DNA from: Streptomyces sp. NBC_00459
GTDB lineage: Bacteria; Actinomycetota; Actinomycetes; Streptomycetales; Streptomycetaceae
Reading direction: 5' to 3'
Length of the DNA: 64,000 bases
NCBI RefSeq assembly: GCF_036013955.1
Contig: NZ_CP107903.1
Span: 62,001-126,000, forward strand
The notes under the pieces are model-generated. The model did no database searches. It had not been told where the DNA came from and saw nothing but the letters and a program-made list of their open reading frames with translations. The translations under genes were made by a program, and so were the position numbers. Positions 9,295 to 17,845 of this stretch are shown one piece after another. Positions within the stretch are counted from its first letter, which is position 1. Each line of letters opens with the position of its first letter.

Positions 9295-9384
9295 GTCTTC
9301 CCCACACGCGTGGGGGTCTGTCCATGCTGCTCGGCGAGAGCGATTTCTACGGCCTGCCTTCCCCACACGCGTGGGGGTCTGCCC
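9295..9384 (+). CRISPR. Second orphan CRISPR remnant, two repeats, one spacer
   Basis: Two 29-base repeats start at 9295 and 9356, again exactly 61 bases apart and on the same strand as the first array. The core CTTCCCCACACGCGTGGGGG is identical to the first array; the last five to six bases differ (CTGTCC against CRCTCC) and the second copy begins GCCTT instead of GTCTT. The single spacer is 9324-9355 (32 bases). No further unit occurs 61 bases on either side. The two remnants may be parts of one array separated by insertion of the 960-9295 segment, or two independent arrays of the same subtype. Confidence 0.8.
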
Positions 9385-9530
9385 TACCCCGGAAGCGGAT
9401 TGATCAGTGCACAGCCACCTCCCTAGATCAGGGGTTCTGCCCCGGGAGGATGTCCGTCAAAACGGATCATGCCCACTCCTAAAGCGGATGGAGATGGCTC
9501 GCCACTTGGGCGGGACCGCAGGAGCCGCGC

Positions 9531-12371
9531 CTAAAGCAAGCTGGCGCGCATCAGTACATGGCGGAACTGGTACGTAAGCCCTTCTGTCCGCAAGATCCCC
9601 CCAGCGTGTGCCAATTCGAGGAAGGCACTGTGCCGGGCAGGAAGATGTCCGCGCAGGCAGAAGTAAAGGTGCGTAGCGCGGAACACCGGCCACGCCGTGA
9701 ACAGAGGCGGGCCCGATATCGCGCCGGCGATCGCCGCTGTGATAGCGAAGGCGACCATGCTGTTCTCGGGCGTGAAACCTCTCGGGTCCGTGGAGACCCA
9801 TGCGGCCGCCGCCGCGACGAAGGTCGCGGCGAACATACACAGTCCCACCACTACCGATGTCATCTTGTCGCGTTCGAGGAGGTCGTGGGGGCTTTGCGCA
9901 TGGCGCGGTGACCGCCCTGCGTCCGTGTGGGTTGTCCTGGTGAGGATGAACGCAGCGAACGAACCACCGAAGGATCCACACGCCACGGCTACCACGGCGC
10001 CGAAGCCGAGCATCCACCCTGCCTCGTGGGTCTGGTGGGGGGTGGCCAGACCGGTGGTGCACGTGACCACAGCGACGGCGCCGCACAGAGCCGGAGAGAG
10101 GCGTCCCAGCCGCCAGATGACGCCTTGTAGGTCCGCGTCGTCGCGGAAGGTGCCCTTCGTGGTCTGTCTGCGCTCGGCCTCGGAACGCCGTGCGATGCCG
10201 TAGGTGAGGGTGAATGCACCGCCGCACAGGGCACCCCAGAGGCTGCCTTCGGCCAGGGCGGTGGCGGTCAGCCGACTGGCCATACAGGCCAGGAGTATCG
10301 CGGCAACGAACAGTGCGCTATAGGCAAGGAGGATGTACAGCTGGGCCTTCCAGTGTTTGTGCAACCGCCACCACCGGATGCTGCCGTCTGCGGGCGAGGA
10401 ATGCTGGGCAAGGAACGTCAGCCATCGGACGGCCTTGCGTGCTGGGAAACGGTGGTCGGCCGAGTGGCCGGCAGCTGGCTCGAAGACCGCCGGGACGATG
10501 GACGCCAGCAAGTGGCGCTGGATCTCTTCGGCTGTGGGGAACTGACGAATGTCGGCGAGGTCCATGGGGTTCTTGCGGTTGAACTCGAATACCTTCAGGC
10601 CGAGCCAGTGCATCAGCGGCGTCTCCAGGGCACGCGTGAGTGTGGGAGCGGTGCCGTTCTCCATCGCCGTGAGGAGAGGTTCCCATCGTTCCTGGCTGTC
10701 AAAGGCAGTCAAGAACTTACGGAAGTGACGCGCGGTGAGGGGTTCCAGGTGTACCGCGAGGGCGCCGCGCACCAGGTGGCTGCTGCCTGTGGCTTCCTCG
10801 AGCGCCTCTTCGCGGGAGGCGAGCAGGCAGGAACGGTCGGTGCTGAGGATTTCACTCAGCCGGGTGAGGAAGGTGTCGCGGGCGGTGACATGTATCTCGT
10901 CGAAGCCATCGAGGAACAGCAGCACTCGGTCGCTCTGCAGGGCCTGCTCGAGTTCACCGGCGGGCACGGTGCTGTCTTCTCCCACGAGTGCGGGGTAGCG
11001 CTCGGCCAGGCGTGTGGCGATCCATGAGTAGAAGGGTGTGCTGGCGTCCCAACCCGCCAGCGAGACCACCACGGGCACGGGAGAGGAACTGTCTTCTTCC
11101 AGGAGCTGTCGGGCCAGCAGAGCGAGCGCGACACTTTTGCCAGATCCTGCCGACCCGCTGAGCAGTAAGCGGGCGGGCTGGGCGTTCTTCCACAGGCTAA
11201 GCAGGTGGCGTACATGCCAGCCAGAATCGCTTCCGTACATCGAGGCAGAACTGTGGGCTGCCAGATCGTAGGCGGGGACCCAGGGGACGTCCGTGGAGAA
11301 TTTCTCGATGCCGCGCAGACGGAGATCACTCTTGATGCGCTGCAGTTCGGCTCGCCGCAGGGCCGGAAGCCAACGGGAGTACTCCCCGCTCATGTCGGTA
11401 CCGCCTCCTCTGCCGCGCTTGTTCAAGAGTCTGCTGACGAGCCAGGCCAGCAGCGTGAAGACGAGGACCAGTAGTACGTCGACGATGTTGAACTGTCCGC
11501 CGAGGATCCGTTTGAGGTTCACGAATGCGGCGATGATCGCGCAGCCGACCAGAACCGTGACAAGGATGTGGGCAGCCCCAGCCACCGCCCAGGGCGCAAT
11601 TGGTGAAGGGGAAGCCTGCACAGCGTCGGGCCGCAGTGGAGGTAGCTCTCCTGCCGCAGGAGAGCCGGTCGTCTCGTGAGCCGCTGTCACCTCCTTCGTC
11701 GATGTGGTGGTGCCCGGGTGACCGTGCCGTTGTACGAGGTCGGCGAATCCGTGCTGGGCCAGCGCCTTATGGATAGGTACCGCATGCAAGCGCCGCCAGT
11801 CCATGCTCTGGTTGTCCTCGACTGCCACACCGACCAGCCGTCCGTGGCAGAACACCGCCGCCCCGGACGCGCCAGCCCAGGGACGCTCCCCGTCAGCGCA
11901 ATGCGCGGGCCATACAGGGCAGTCGAGTACCCAGCCGGACGACGCGGTCGAGACGGCCGGCAATTCGCCGCGCAGGTACTCGAACTGCGCGTCGGACCCG
12001 TCGTCCTCGGCGGCGAAGGCAGGAAACCCTGCGCCTTCGAACGGAAGGGGTATCACCCCATGTGGTCGCCCCCAACGCACTGCTTCCCCGTCGATGTCCA
12101 GCGGGGTGTCGAGCCACAACAGCGCTACGTCCAAGGTATCCGGCGTCGGCGTCCCGCCGCGAGGGTCCGGCCAGCACACTCGTGCCTCGCGGATGACGGG
12201 ATCGCTCCCGAAGAGTGGATGCCCCACGCGCGTCACTACCCGTTTGGCCCACTTCCCCTGGGGCAACACCACGTGCAGCGCGGTCAGAACTAGCTGTGGG
12301 CCCAGCAGGTATCCGGATCCCGAACTGCTGGACCCGCCGGTACGCACCAACACCAGTCGGCGTGGATCCAC
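9531..12371 (-). CDS. Trypsin-like protease / NACHT NTPase / multi-TM conflict protein
   Basis: The protein joins a chymotrypsin-fold protease, a membrane hairpin, a NACHT-type STAND NTPase and a C-terminal multi-TM region. Numbering from GTG 12371, the triad is H33 (TALHV), D81 (LDVALLWLD) and S169 (AGASGAAVF). Two TM helices lie at about 261-284 and 297-313. Walker A is GSAGSGKS (406-413) and Walker B LFLDGFDE (485-492). About four further hydrophobic segments follow residue 670. GTG 12371 has GGGAG seven bases upstream and lies four bases after the upstream stop; GTG 12419 or ATG 12407 would overlap that gene. Such proteins are thought to sense infection through the NTPase and release the protease (family knowledge; the trigger here is unknown). 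Confidence 0.85.
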   Translation of the reverse strand: MDPRRLVLVRTGGSSSSGSGYLLGPQLVLTALHVVLPQGKWAKRVVTRVGHPLFGSDPVIREARVCWPDPRGGTPTPDTLDVALLWLDTPLDIDGEAVRWGRPHGVIPLPFEGAGFPAFAAEDDGSDAQFEYLRGELPAVSTASSGWVLDCPVWPAHCADGERPWAGASGAAVFCHGRLVGVAVEDNQSMDWRRLHAVPIHKALAQHGFADLVQRHGHPGTTTSTKEVTAAHETTGSPAAGELPPLRPDAVQASPSPIAPWAVAGAAHILVTVLVGCAIIAAFVNLKRILGGQFNIVDVLLVLVFTLLAWLVSRLLNKRGRGGGTDMSGEYSRWLPALRRAELQRIKSDLRLRGIEKFSTDVPWVPAYDLAAHSSASMYGSDSGWHVRHLLSLWKNAQPARLLLSGSAGSGKSVALALLARQLLEEDSSSPVPVVVSLAGWDASTPFYSWIATRLAERYPALVGEDSTVPAGELEQALQSDRVLLFLDGFDEIHVTARDTFLTRLSEILSTDRSCLLASREEALEEATGSSHLVRGALAVHLEPLTARHFRKFLTAFDSQERWEPLLTAMENGTAPTLTRALETPLMHWLGLKVFEFNRKNPMDLADIRQFPTAEEIQRHLLASIVPAVFEPAAGHSADHRFPARKAVRWLTFLAQHSSPADGSIRWWRLHKHWKAQLYILLAYSALFVAAILLACMASRLTATALAEGSLWGALCGGAFTLTYGIARRSEAERRQTTKGTFRDDADLQGVIWRLGRLSPALCGAVAVVTCTTGLATPHQTHEAGWMLGFGAVVAVACGSFGGSFAAFILTRTTHTDAGRSPRHAQSPHDLLERDKMTSVVVGLCMFAATFVAAAAAWVSTDPRGFTPENSMVAFAITAAIAGAISGPPLFTAWPVFRATHLYFCLRGHLPARHSAFLELAHAGGILRTEGLTYQFRHVLMRASLL

Positions 12372-12375
12372 TTCT

Positions 12376-12819
12376 CTACTCCCACGGTTCGGGGTCCGCC
12401 GCCGCATCCTCTTGATCACTCACGGCATCACCGGAGGGGTCTTGCCGGCTCTCGTGGCGGCCGGGGTCGTTTCTGTCTGGCTGGCCGGTGCGGGGGTCGT
12501 CTTCGTTGCCCAGCCCGCCGGTCTTGCGGCTGATTCTGGCCCGCTGTCCCCCCAGCGCCTCGTCTCGTACCTGGAGTGTCAGCTTCAATGTCTGCCGGCG
12601 CGTGTTCCCCACATCGCCGCCCGCCTCCACACCCGCTTTGGCGCCCAGCGCCCCCACTTCGACCTTCACTCCGCCCTTGCCATCGCTGCGGAACTCCACA
12701 TCCAGCGACAGCTCGGCCTGCTCCACCTCGAACCGGAACTGTTCCGCGGCCCCTTCGTCCTGAGCCTGGTAGAGCTCTCGCCGCAACTCGGCCAATGCCT
12801 GAGCCAGAGGAATACCCAT
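12376..12819 (-). CDS. Trypco2-type (trypsin-co-occurring domain 2) small protein
   Basis: The first 75 residues match the Trypco2 pattern: an N-terminal helix (MGIPLAQALAELRRELYQAQ), then beta strands with alternating charged and hydrophobic residues (FRFEVEQAELSLDVEF, GGVKVEVGALGAKAG) ending in a lipid- or protein-binding-like strand (TLKLTLQ). The rest is an acidic, disordered tail. Trypco domains occur in operons with trypsin-STAND proteins and are thought to be regulatory or adaptor parts. ATG 12819 has AGGGGG eight bases upstream and starts the domain exactly; the frame is open to 12885. The stop is four bases before the protease-NACHT start, so translation is probably coupled. Confidence 0.75.
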   Translation of the reverse strand: MGIPLAQALAELRRELYQAQDEGAAEQFRFEVEQAELSLDVEFRSDGKGGVKVEVGALGAKAGVEAGGDVGNTRRQTLKLTLQVRDEALGGQRARISRKTGGLGNEDDPRTGQPDRNDPGRHESRQDPSGDAVSDQEDAAADPEPWE

Positions 12820-12940
12820 GCGCCGCCCCCTGTCCAGCGCCCCCACGGACGCCTCCACTGCTATTTTGTCCCAACTGGCTCTCATTACGCAGCACTTCGG
12901 GCTACACCGTCTCCCTCCCGATGGCGGTCTACCTGCGTGT

Positions 12941-13312
12941 TCACCGTGTTCCTCTGCGGCATCGGTGTGGGCTGGGCGGACTACTGCAGTCCGTTGCCCT
13001 CATCAGGAGGCCAGCCACGCAGGCCAGTACATCGTGCGGGGTGTGCTGGGTGAGCAGCTTGTGCAACTGCGTGGCTCCTCTCCTGTCGTTCGCGCGCGAG
13101 GACGGCTGTGATTCGCTCGCCCACGACGTCTCGCGGGCGCCGGCCGCTGGCGGCTGCTTCCCTGCGGATGACGGCGTCGTTTGACTGAGGTCGACATTGA
13201 GCAGGGCGCGGCCCTGGCGGTCGGGGTAGTGCGTGGTCAACCCGTCGATCGGCAGAACGTCGTCCAGCCGGCACCGCAGCCGTTGTAGCGCGCGGCGGGT
13301 GACAGCGGCCAT
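12941..13312 (-). CDS. Hypothetical protein upstream of the Trypco2 operon
   Basis: This 123-residue frame starts at ATG 13312 with a good ribosome site (GGAG six bases upstream) and ends about 120 bases before Trypco2 on the same strand. It has a basic helical N-terminus (VTRRALQRLRCRLDDV), a Ser/Ala-rich disordered middle and a helical end (TQLHKLLTQHTPHDVLACVAGLL). No family is recognised. It could be an extra operon member or a remnant, because open frames exist on the other strand as well. Confidence 0.35.
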   Translation of the reverse strand: MAAVTRRALQRLRCRLDDVLPIDGLTTHYPDRQGRALLNVDLSQTTPSSAGKQPPAAGARETSWASESQPSSRANDRRGATQLHKLLTQHTPHDVLACVAGLLMRATDCSSPPSPHRCRRGTR

Positions 13313-13652
13313 GCCAAGCTCCAGGTGGGCGGCCAGTTGAGTCCAGGCTGATGGCCATCAGAACCCACGGCCGCACACCGGGGTATCCCAATGGCCGTTG
13401 ACAGGCGCAGCGAACGACCAGCGAGGCCACGCCACTTGACACCCCAGGCGAAGATGCCCCGGGGCACCGCCGGACGACAAGCCGTCGAACCGAGCATCCA
13501 TTAGGGTTGGGAGAGAAAAACTGCAGGTCAGACGGCTACCCCTATGGCCTTCTCATCTCGCTGCGCTGGAGATTCTCAACTGATGTCACCAAGCCTCCTC
13601 ATCTGATGTCACCGCTTATGCGCTGTGACCGGCATAGACGCATAGCATCCAA
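13313..13652. repeat. Short direct repeats next to transposase remnant
   Basis: No gene is seen. CTGATGTCACC occurs twice (13580-13590 and 13603-13613, period 23) and TGACATC, its partial inverse, at 13667-13673. Short spaced repeats of this kind mark transposase binding sites at ends of Mu/Tn7/Tn5053-type elements, and a transposase remnant begins just downstream. This may be a scarred element end; the evidence is only positional. Confidence 0.35.
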
Positions 13653-14328
13653 GTGAGAACTGAAAATGACATCGAAATGAGGAGTCGCACCGGACACGTG
13701 CCCGTCCCGCTGACCGGCCACGACTACCTCGAACTGCTGCCCGTGCGCTGGCAGGCCATCACCGCCTCCGGCATCCGCATCCACCACCGCACCTACGACG
13801 CGGACCCCCTCGCCCCCCTACCGCGGCCAGCCCTCCCCCATCACGGCGCGCGGCGGGAAATGGGAGATCCACCACAACCCCCACGACGTCCGCCAGATCT
13901 GGATCCGCCTGCCCGACGGCGAACTGACCGAGATCCCGTGGATCCACCGCGACCACGTCCACCAGCCGTTCAACGACCACACCTGGCAGCACATCAGAAC
14001 GCTCGCCCTGCACGACAACCACAGCGATGCAGAACAGTACGAGGCCGACCTCGCCGACGCCCTCGACCAGCTCATGCGCCGCGTCCACAGCGGCCACGCC
14101 ACCACAACCGAACAAGCCCTCATCGCCCGCACCGCCGCCATCCCCCTCCCCACAGCCCGCCATCCGGACCACGACACCCCACGACCCGCCGACAGCCCCG
14201 CACAGCAAGGCGCCGAGGGCGAGGACGACAGCATCGACGACCTCGACGACCTGCCCGACGACGACTCCCCCATCGTGGCCACCGGATTCGGGCTCTACAA
14301 CGCACACGAGGAAGCCGACAAGTGGTAA
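13653..14328 (+). pseudogene. C-terminal fragment of Mu/TnsB/TniA-type transposase
   Basis: The fragment begins in the beta-barrel domain that follows the DDE core of Mu-type transposases (LLPVRWQAITASGIRIHHRTYDADPLAP); the whole DDE domain is missing. A +1 frameshift lies in the run of six C near 13815: removing one C joins this to YRGQPSPITARGGKWEIHHN and RQIWIRLPDGELTEIPWIH, the rest of that domain. The frame ends with an acidic tail and TAA at 14326-14328. Its end overlaps the TniB start as in intact transposition operons. It is truncated and probably inactive. Confidence 0.7.
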
Positions 14329-15395
14329 ACACGCACGCCCACCCCACGGCCCAGAACCTGAACAGCGCACCAGCCGACACCACCACCGGCACGGACGGCA
14401 GGGAAACGGCCGAGCCGTCCTGGCCCCTGACCACCTGGCAGGGCTGGCACCAATTCGTCACCACCGAACCCCCCACCCCGCCCCAGCCCGACCAGCCACC
14501 CCGCAGCCCGGAGGAACGCCTCGCCTACCACTCCGCGTTCGTCACCATCCGCACCCCCGCCATCAGCCAACTCGCCACCCAGGTCCGCACCCTGATGATC
14601 CTCGGCCGCCACCAACAGGCCACCGCACGGCCCTCGCTGATAGTCACCGGCCCCGCCGCAGCCGGCAAAACGACCGCCCTCCTGAACGTCGGCCGCACCT
14701 GCCACCTCGCCCACACCCGCAAAAACCCCACACCGCCCGGATCAGCACACGCCGCAGTACCGGTCGCGTACGTCCTCGTCCCGCCCGGCGCCACCGCGAA
14801 AACCCTCATCACCGAATTCGCCCGCTACCTCGGCATTCCCACCACCGCCCGCATGACCCAGACCCAGACCACCGACGCCGTCTGCCACACCTACACCCAA
14901 GCTGGTGTCCAACTCGTCCTCATCGACGAAATCCACCGCCTCAACCCCCGCACCACCACCGGCGCCCAGGCCGCCGACCTCCTCAAAGACCTCACCGAAC
15001 GCCTCCGGGCCACGTTCGTCTACGCCGGCATCGACGTCACCGACACCCCCCTCTTCTCCGGCACCCGCGGCGCCCAGCTCGCCGGACGCGCCACCCTCAT
15101 CACCTGCGGCCCCCTGCCCGCCCGCCACGGATCACGTGAACCCTTCCGCGACGTCATCACCGACATCGAAAACAACCTCGACCTCACCCACCACAAAAAC
15201 GGCACCCTCCCCCGCCACACCCCCTACCTCCACCAACGCACCGCCGGCCGCATCGGATCCCTCACCCGGCTCATCCGCCAAGCCGCCATCACCGCCATCT
15301 GCGACGGCACCGAACTCATCACCAAGCAATCACTCGAGGCCATCCGCCTCGACCACCTCGCCGAGCAACACAGCCGCCCCACACCAAAGCCCTGA
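14322..15395 (+). CDS. TniB/TnsC-like transposition AAA+ ATPase
   Basis: This 357-residue protein is the ATP-dependent target-selection partner of Mu/Tn5053/Tn7-like transposases. The Walker A lysine is K116 in GPAAAGKT and Walker B is VLIDEIHRL (D202, E203). A later segment (FVYAGIDVTDTPLFSGTRGAQLAGR) resembles the sensor region of TniB proteins. GTG 14322 overlaps the transposase stop by seven bases; the longer frame back to 13653 runs through the displaced transposase and is not the gene. The ATPase appears intact although its transposase is truncated. No TniQ is seen next to it. Confidence 0.8.
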   Translation: MVNTHAHPTAQNLNSAPADTTTGTDGRETAEPSWPLTTWQGWHQFVTTEPPTPPQPDQPPRSPEERLAYHSAFVTIRTPAISQLATQVRTLMILGRHQQATARPSLIVTGPAAAGKTTALLNVGRTCHLAHTRKNPTPPGSAHAAVPVAYVLVPPGATAKTLITEFARYLGIPTTARMTQTQTTDAVCHTYTQAGVQLVLIDEIHRLNPRTTTGAQAADLLKDLTERLRATFVYAGIDVTDTPLFSGTRGAQLAGRATLITCGPLPARHGSREPFRDVITDIENNLDLTHHKNGTLPRHTPYLHQRTAGRIGSLTRLIRQAAITAICDGTELITKQSLEAIRLDHLAEQHSRPTPKP

Positions 15396-15531
15396 CCGCC
15401 CAACTCAGGTGTCGCCCCATTCCCACAACAGTGCGAAATCGGCCGTACTGAACTGTTCAGGAAGCGACATGGCCCCATCGCTGGGAAACTCTGTCCTGGC
15501 AGGCAGTCGCACTGAACGGGGGCGTGTAGCT

Positions 15532-15771
15532 GTGGCGAGAGCAAAGATGAAGGCGCAGTCCCGCAAGGGCTATTACCGGGCAGCGCACTACGTGAAGCCA
15601 TCCTCGACATCCAGCCGATGGAAGAAGCCGTCCCTGGGGCTCATCCTCGTCGCCGCTGTGCTGCTCATCGCCGCATGGAACACCCTGTTCTCAGACGGCT
15701 CCGACAGCTCGGACAAGACGCCTCACCCTCAGCCGTCCAGTGTCTCGGCCTCTGCGGTCCCCGGTCAGTGA
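15532..15771 (+). CDS. Small single-TM membrane protein
   Basis: GTG 15532 follows GAACGGGGGC at a fitting distance; ATG 15547 is an alternative. The 79-residue product has a strongly basic N-terminus (about 15 Lys/Arg in the first 37 residues), one TM helix (LGLILVAAVLLIAAWNTLF) and a Ser/Pro-rich outer tail. The topology would be N-in, C-out. Its end overlaps the convergent caspase gene by seven bases. No family is recognised. Confidence 0.5.
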   Translation: MARAKMKAQSRKGYYRAAHYVKPSSTSSRWKKPSLGLILVAAVLLIAAWNTLFSDGSDSSDKTPHPQPSSVSASAVPGQ

Positions 15772-16922
15772 TCCCGCCTGCGGCGCAAGGCCGACAGGGG
15801 GCGCTGCCACGCTCTGGCCTTCTCAGGCCCGCCGTCATCGGTGACTTCCGGGCTCGCCGTCTTGGCCGGCAGGTTCTGCGCGCGCAGTTGCTGCCAGGCG
15901 GTCTGCCACTGCGTGATCTGTTCATCGGGAACACCGCACGCTGAGAGGTAGAGGGCCGTGGTACCCCAAGTCGTCGGAAGAGTGCTGCGGTTGAGCAGAC
16001 CTCCGACGGTGCCGGCCGCTATGCGTCCGGCCGAACGCTCACTGACCGCCCGATGAGTCAGTCCACTGACCACCCGCACCTCCACGAGAGCGGTGAAGAA
16101 CCCGGTCACGGTACGGATCGCGCGCGGATCCGGCCAGGGACGCTCCCCCGCATCAGTACCCCCCGCCCCAGCAGCAATGGGCGCGGCAGGCAGATCCGCG
16201 TGGTTACGCCCGAGCGCGACCTGGGCACCGCTGTTGCGGTCCCGCGCCTGCGGAACAGGATGCCCGCGCGCCTCCATCGTCAGGCGCAGGTGCCGGTACA
16301 GAGCCCCGAGGTCAACCAGCGCGGGACCGCCCGGTATGCCTTGCCGCAGGGCCTCCAGCAGAGCCCCGGTGAAGGCCGTGTAGGTCTCCCCCACCGGCGC
16401 CAAGGCAGTACGGGTCTCGGCAGCGGCCGCCAGCAGGAAACTGCCCTCCACCGCCGCCTGGTCGGCAAGCCCCGTCCCCGCGCTCATCCTCCCCAAAGCC
16501 AGGCCGCTGTAACAGCAGTCCAAAATCACCACATGCCGCTCGGCTCGGGAGTCCAGCAGCAACACCTGTCGCACCCAGTCATAGGGCAGACCGGTCTCGA
16601 TACGGCCGAACTCGGTATGCGGCAGAGCCAGAACGAGCTGATCCTGGGCATCGACCAGTCCGTGCCCGGCAAAGTAGACGATCAGTGTGTCGCTGGCCTC
16701 GGCGGCCGCCTGCCGCACCGCGCCCACCACCACCTGCGCAGCAACTGGATCCTCCACGACCGTCACATGCCGGGCAGGCAACTGCAACGACAACGGCCCG
16801 CACAGCAGACCAGCCAAGGCCTGCACGTTCTGCGAGACAGCCGGCAACTGCTCCAGATACTCATACCGGCTCGTGCCCACCAGCACAGCCCTTGAGGCCC
16901 CCGGATCGGGCAGCACACTCAT
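15765..16922 (-). CDS. Caspase-family (C14) protease with C-terminal HTH
   Basis: This 385-residue protein opens with a caspase-like fold: SRAVLVGTSRYEYLEQLPA, catalytic H87 in YFAGHGLVD and catalytic Cys in VILDCCYSG (C136/C137). A stretch at about 255-330 (SGLTHRAVSERSAGRIAAGTV ... STLPTTW ... YLSACGVP) closely resembles the XRE-like HTH common in Streptomyces proteins, so the protease may be tied to a DNA- or partner-binding module. ATG 16922 overlaps the upstream stop (ATGA), indicating a two-gene operon with the EACC1-type gene. In this class the small partner is thought to link a sensor to the protease; the target is unknown. Confidence 0.8.
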   Translation of the reverse strand: MSVLPDPGASRAVLVGTSRYEYLEQLPAVSQNVQALAGLLCGPLSLQLPARHVTVVEDPVAAQVVVGAVRQAAAEASDTLIVYFAGHGLVDAQDQLVLALPHTEFGRIETGLPYDWVRQVLLLDSRAERHVVILDCCYSGLALGRMSAGTGLADQAAVEGSFLLAAAAETRTALAPVGETYTAFTGALLEALRQGIPGGPALVDLGALYRHLRLTMEARGHPVPQARDRNSGAQVALGRNHADLPAAPIAAGAGGTDAGERPWPDPRAIRTVTGFFTALVEVRVVSGLTHRAVSERSAGRIAAGTVGGLLNRSTLPTTWGTTALYLSACGVPDEQITQWQTAWQQLRAQNLPAKTASPEVTDDGGPEKARAWQRPLSALRRRRDH

Positions 16923-17278
16923 CGATCCCCGCCCTCACCGCCGCCGACGGCCTCAAGCACCCGAACCGCCCGCGCGATCTCCTCCTCAGAACCCTCCACA
17001 AGGACGATGGCCGTCTCCCCGCGCCGGATCTCCACCCGCGGCCGCTGCGGCCGGCTCTGCCGCCACGCCGTGACCGCCAGCACGAACGACGCCGCGCTCC
17101 ACCCATTGCCCGTCACCAGCTCAAGCACATCCAGGACCGTGCCCATGTCCCCCGGCCCCGGCACACCACCCCGCGCCCCCACCGCAACAGACCGGCGCAC
17201 CACAGGATCCGCACGCAACCAGCCCTGCAGCGAACGCAACTCCCCCGCACCCAGCCCAACCTGCAGCTCTAACCGCAC
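16919..17278 (-). CDS. EACC1-type (effector-associated constant component 1) protein
   Basis: GTG 17278 has GGGGAGG eight bases upstream; the frame is open to 17353 but only low-complexity sequence lies there. The 119 residues follow the EACC1 layout: beta strand (VRLELQVG), helix with LRSLQGWLRADP, a Gly/Pro loop (PGPGDMGTVLDVLELV), a Gly/Ala helix, WR, and a final strand-helix (VEIRRGETAIVLVEGSEEEIARAVRVLEAV). EACC1 is a constant partner of caspase, trypsin or other effectors in bacterial conflict operons. It overlaps the caspase gene by four bases. The assignment is by pattern, not by search. Confidence 0.7.
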   Translation of the reverse strand: MRLELQVGLGAGELRSLQGWLRADPVVRRSVAVGARGGVPGPGDMGTVLDVLELVTGNGWSAASFVLAVTAWRQSRPQRPRVEIRRGETAIVLVEGSEEEIARAVRVLEAVGGGEGGDR

Positions 17279-17545
17279 CCCGGCCTCCCCTGATCCGTAC
17301 GCGCACCCACCGACCATGCACAACCGATCAGGAAACCCGCTCCAGCACAACACCGCCCCCGACCATACAAAAGGCCCCTGAGCAGCCCAAACACCCGCCG
17401 AGCCTCTTGACCCTACCGATACCTACAACAAGCCCAACTCTCCTCAACACACCACCAACAACTCCAGCTCAAGCCCCTGACCACCCTCCACAAGCCACTC
17501 CCTCCAGCTTCTCAGCAAACCAACAACACACCAGGCCAGCCGCCG

Positions 17546-17845
17546 TCATGCACACCAACAAGCCCCCCTCCGAGCGTCAGCCGGGCCGCCCGCGACCGAG
17601 CCGCCCACCCGCTCCTGGGCGGTTTCACGATCGAAGACGCGCCCGGGCCCGGCCCTGCTGCGGCGGCCGCACCGTCCCGTGCGGCTCGGCGGCGTACCGC
17701 CCTCAGGCCGCGCCCGGACCCGGCCGCGCATCGCCCGTCCACGCGCCGCCGCACGGAACCGACTGCTCCCGCGGCGGCGGTGGGGCCGGTGTCGGGTGTG
17801 CAGCAGCTGCTCACGCTCGCCGGGCAGGACGGGGGTGCACGATGA
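17546..17845 (+). pseudogene. C-terminal scar of a gene upstream of the VirB4-like gene
   Basis: A frame without a credible start reads SVSRAARDRAAHPLLGGF, TIEDAPGPGPAAAA, an Ala/Arg/Pro-rich tail and QQLLTLAGQDGGAR before TGA at 17843-17845. That stop overlaps the next gene's ATG (ATGA), the coupling expected inside a conjugation operon. It is probably the surviving end of the gene that normally precedes the VirB4-like ATPase. Between 17279 and 17545 nothing is recognised. Confidence 0.4.

Noticed and set aside
831..15395. A CRISPR-associated transposon (CAST) made of the arrays and the TniB gene
   Set aside because: There is no TniQ, no Cas12k or Cascade gene, the transposase is truncated, and the arrays are 5 kb or more from TniB with unrelated genes between.
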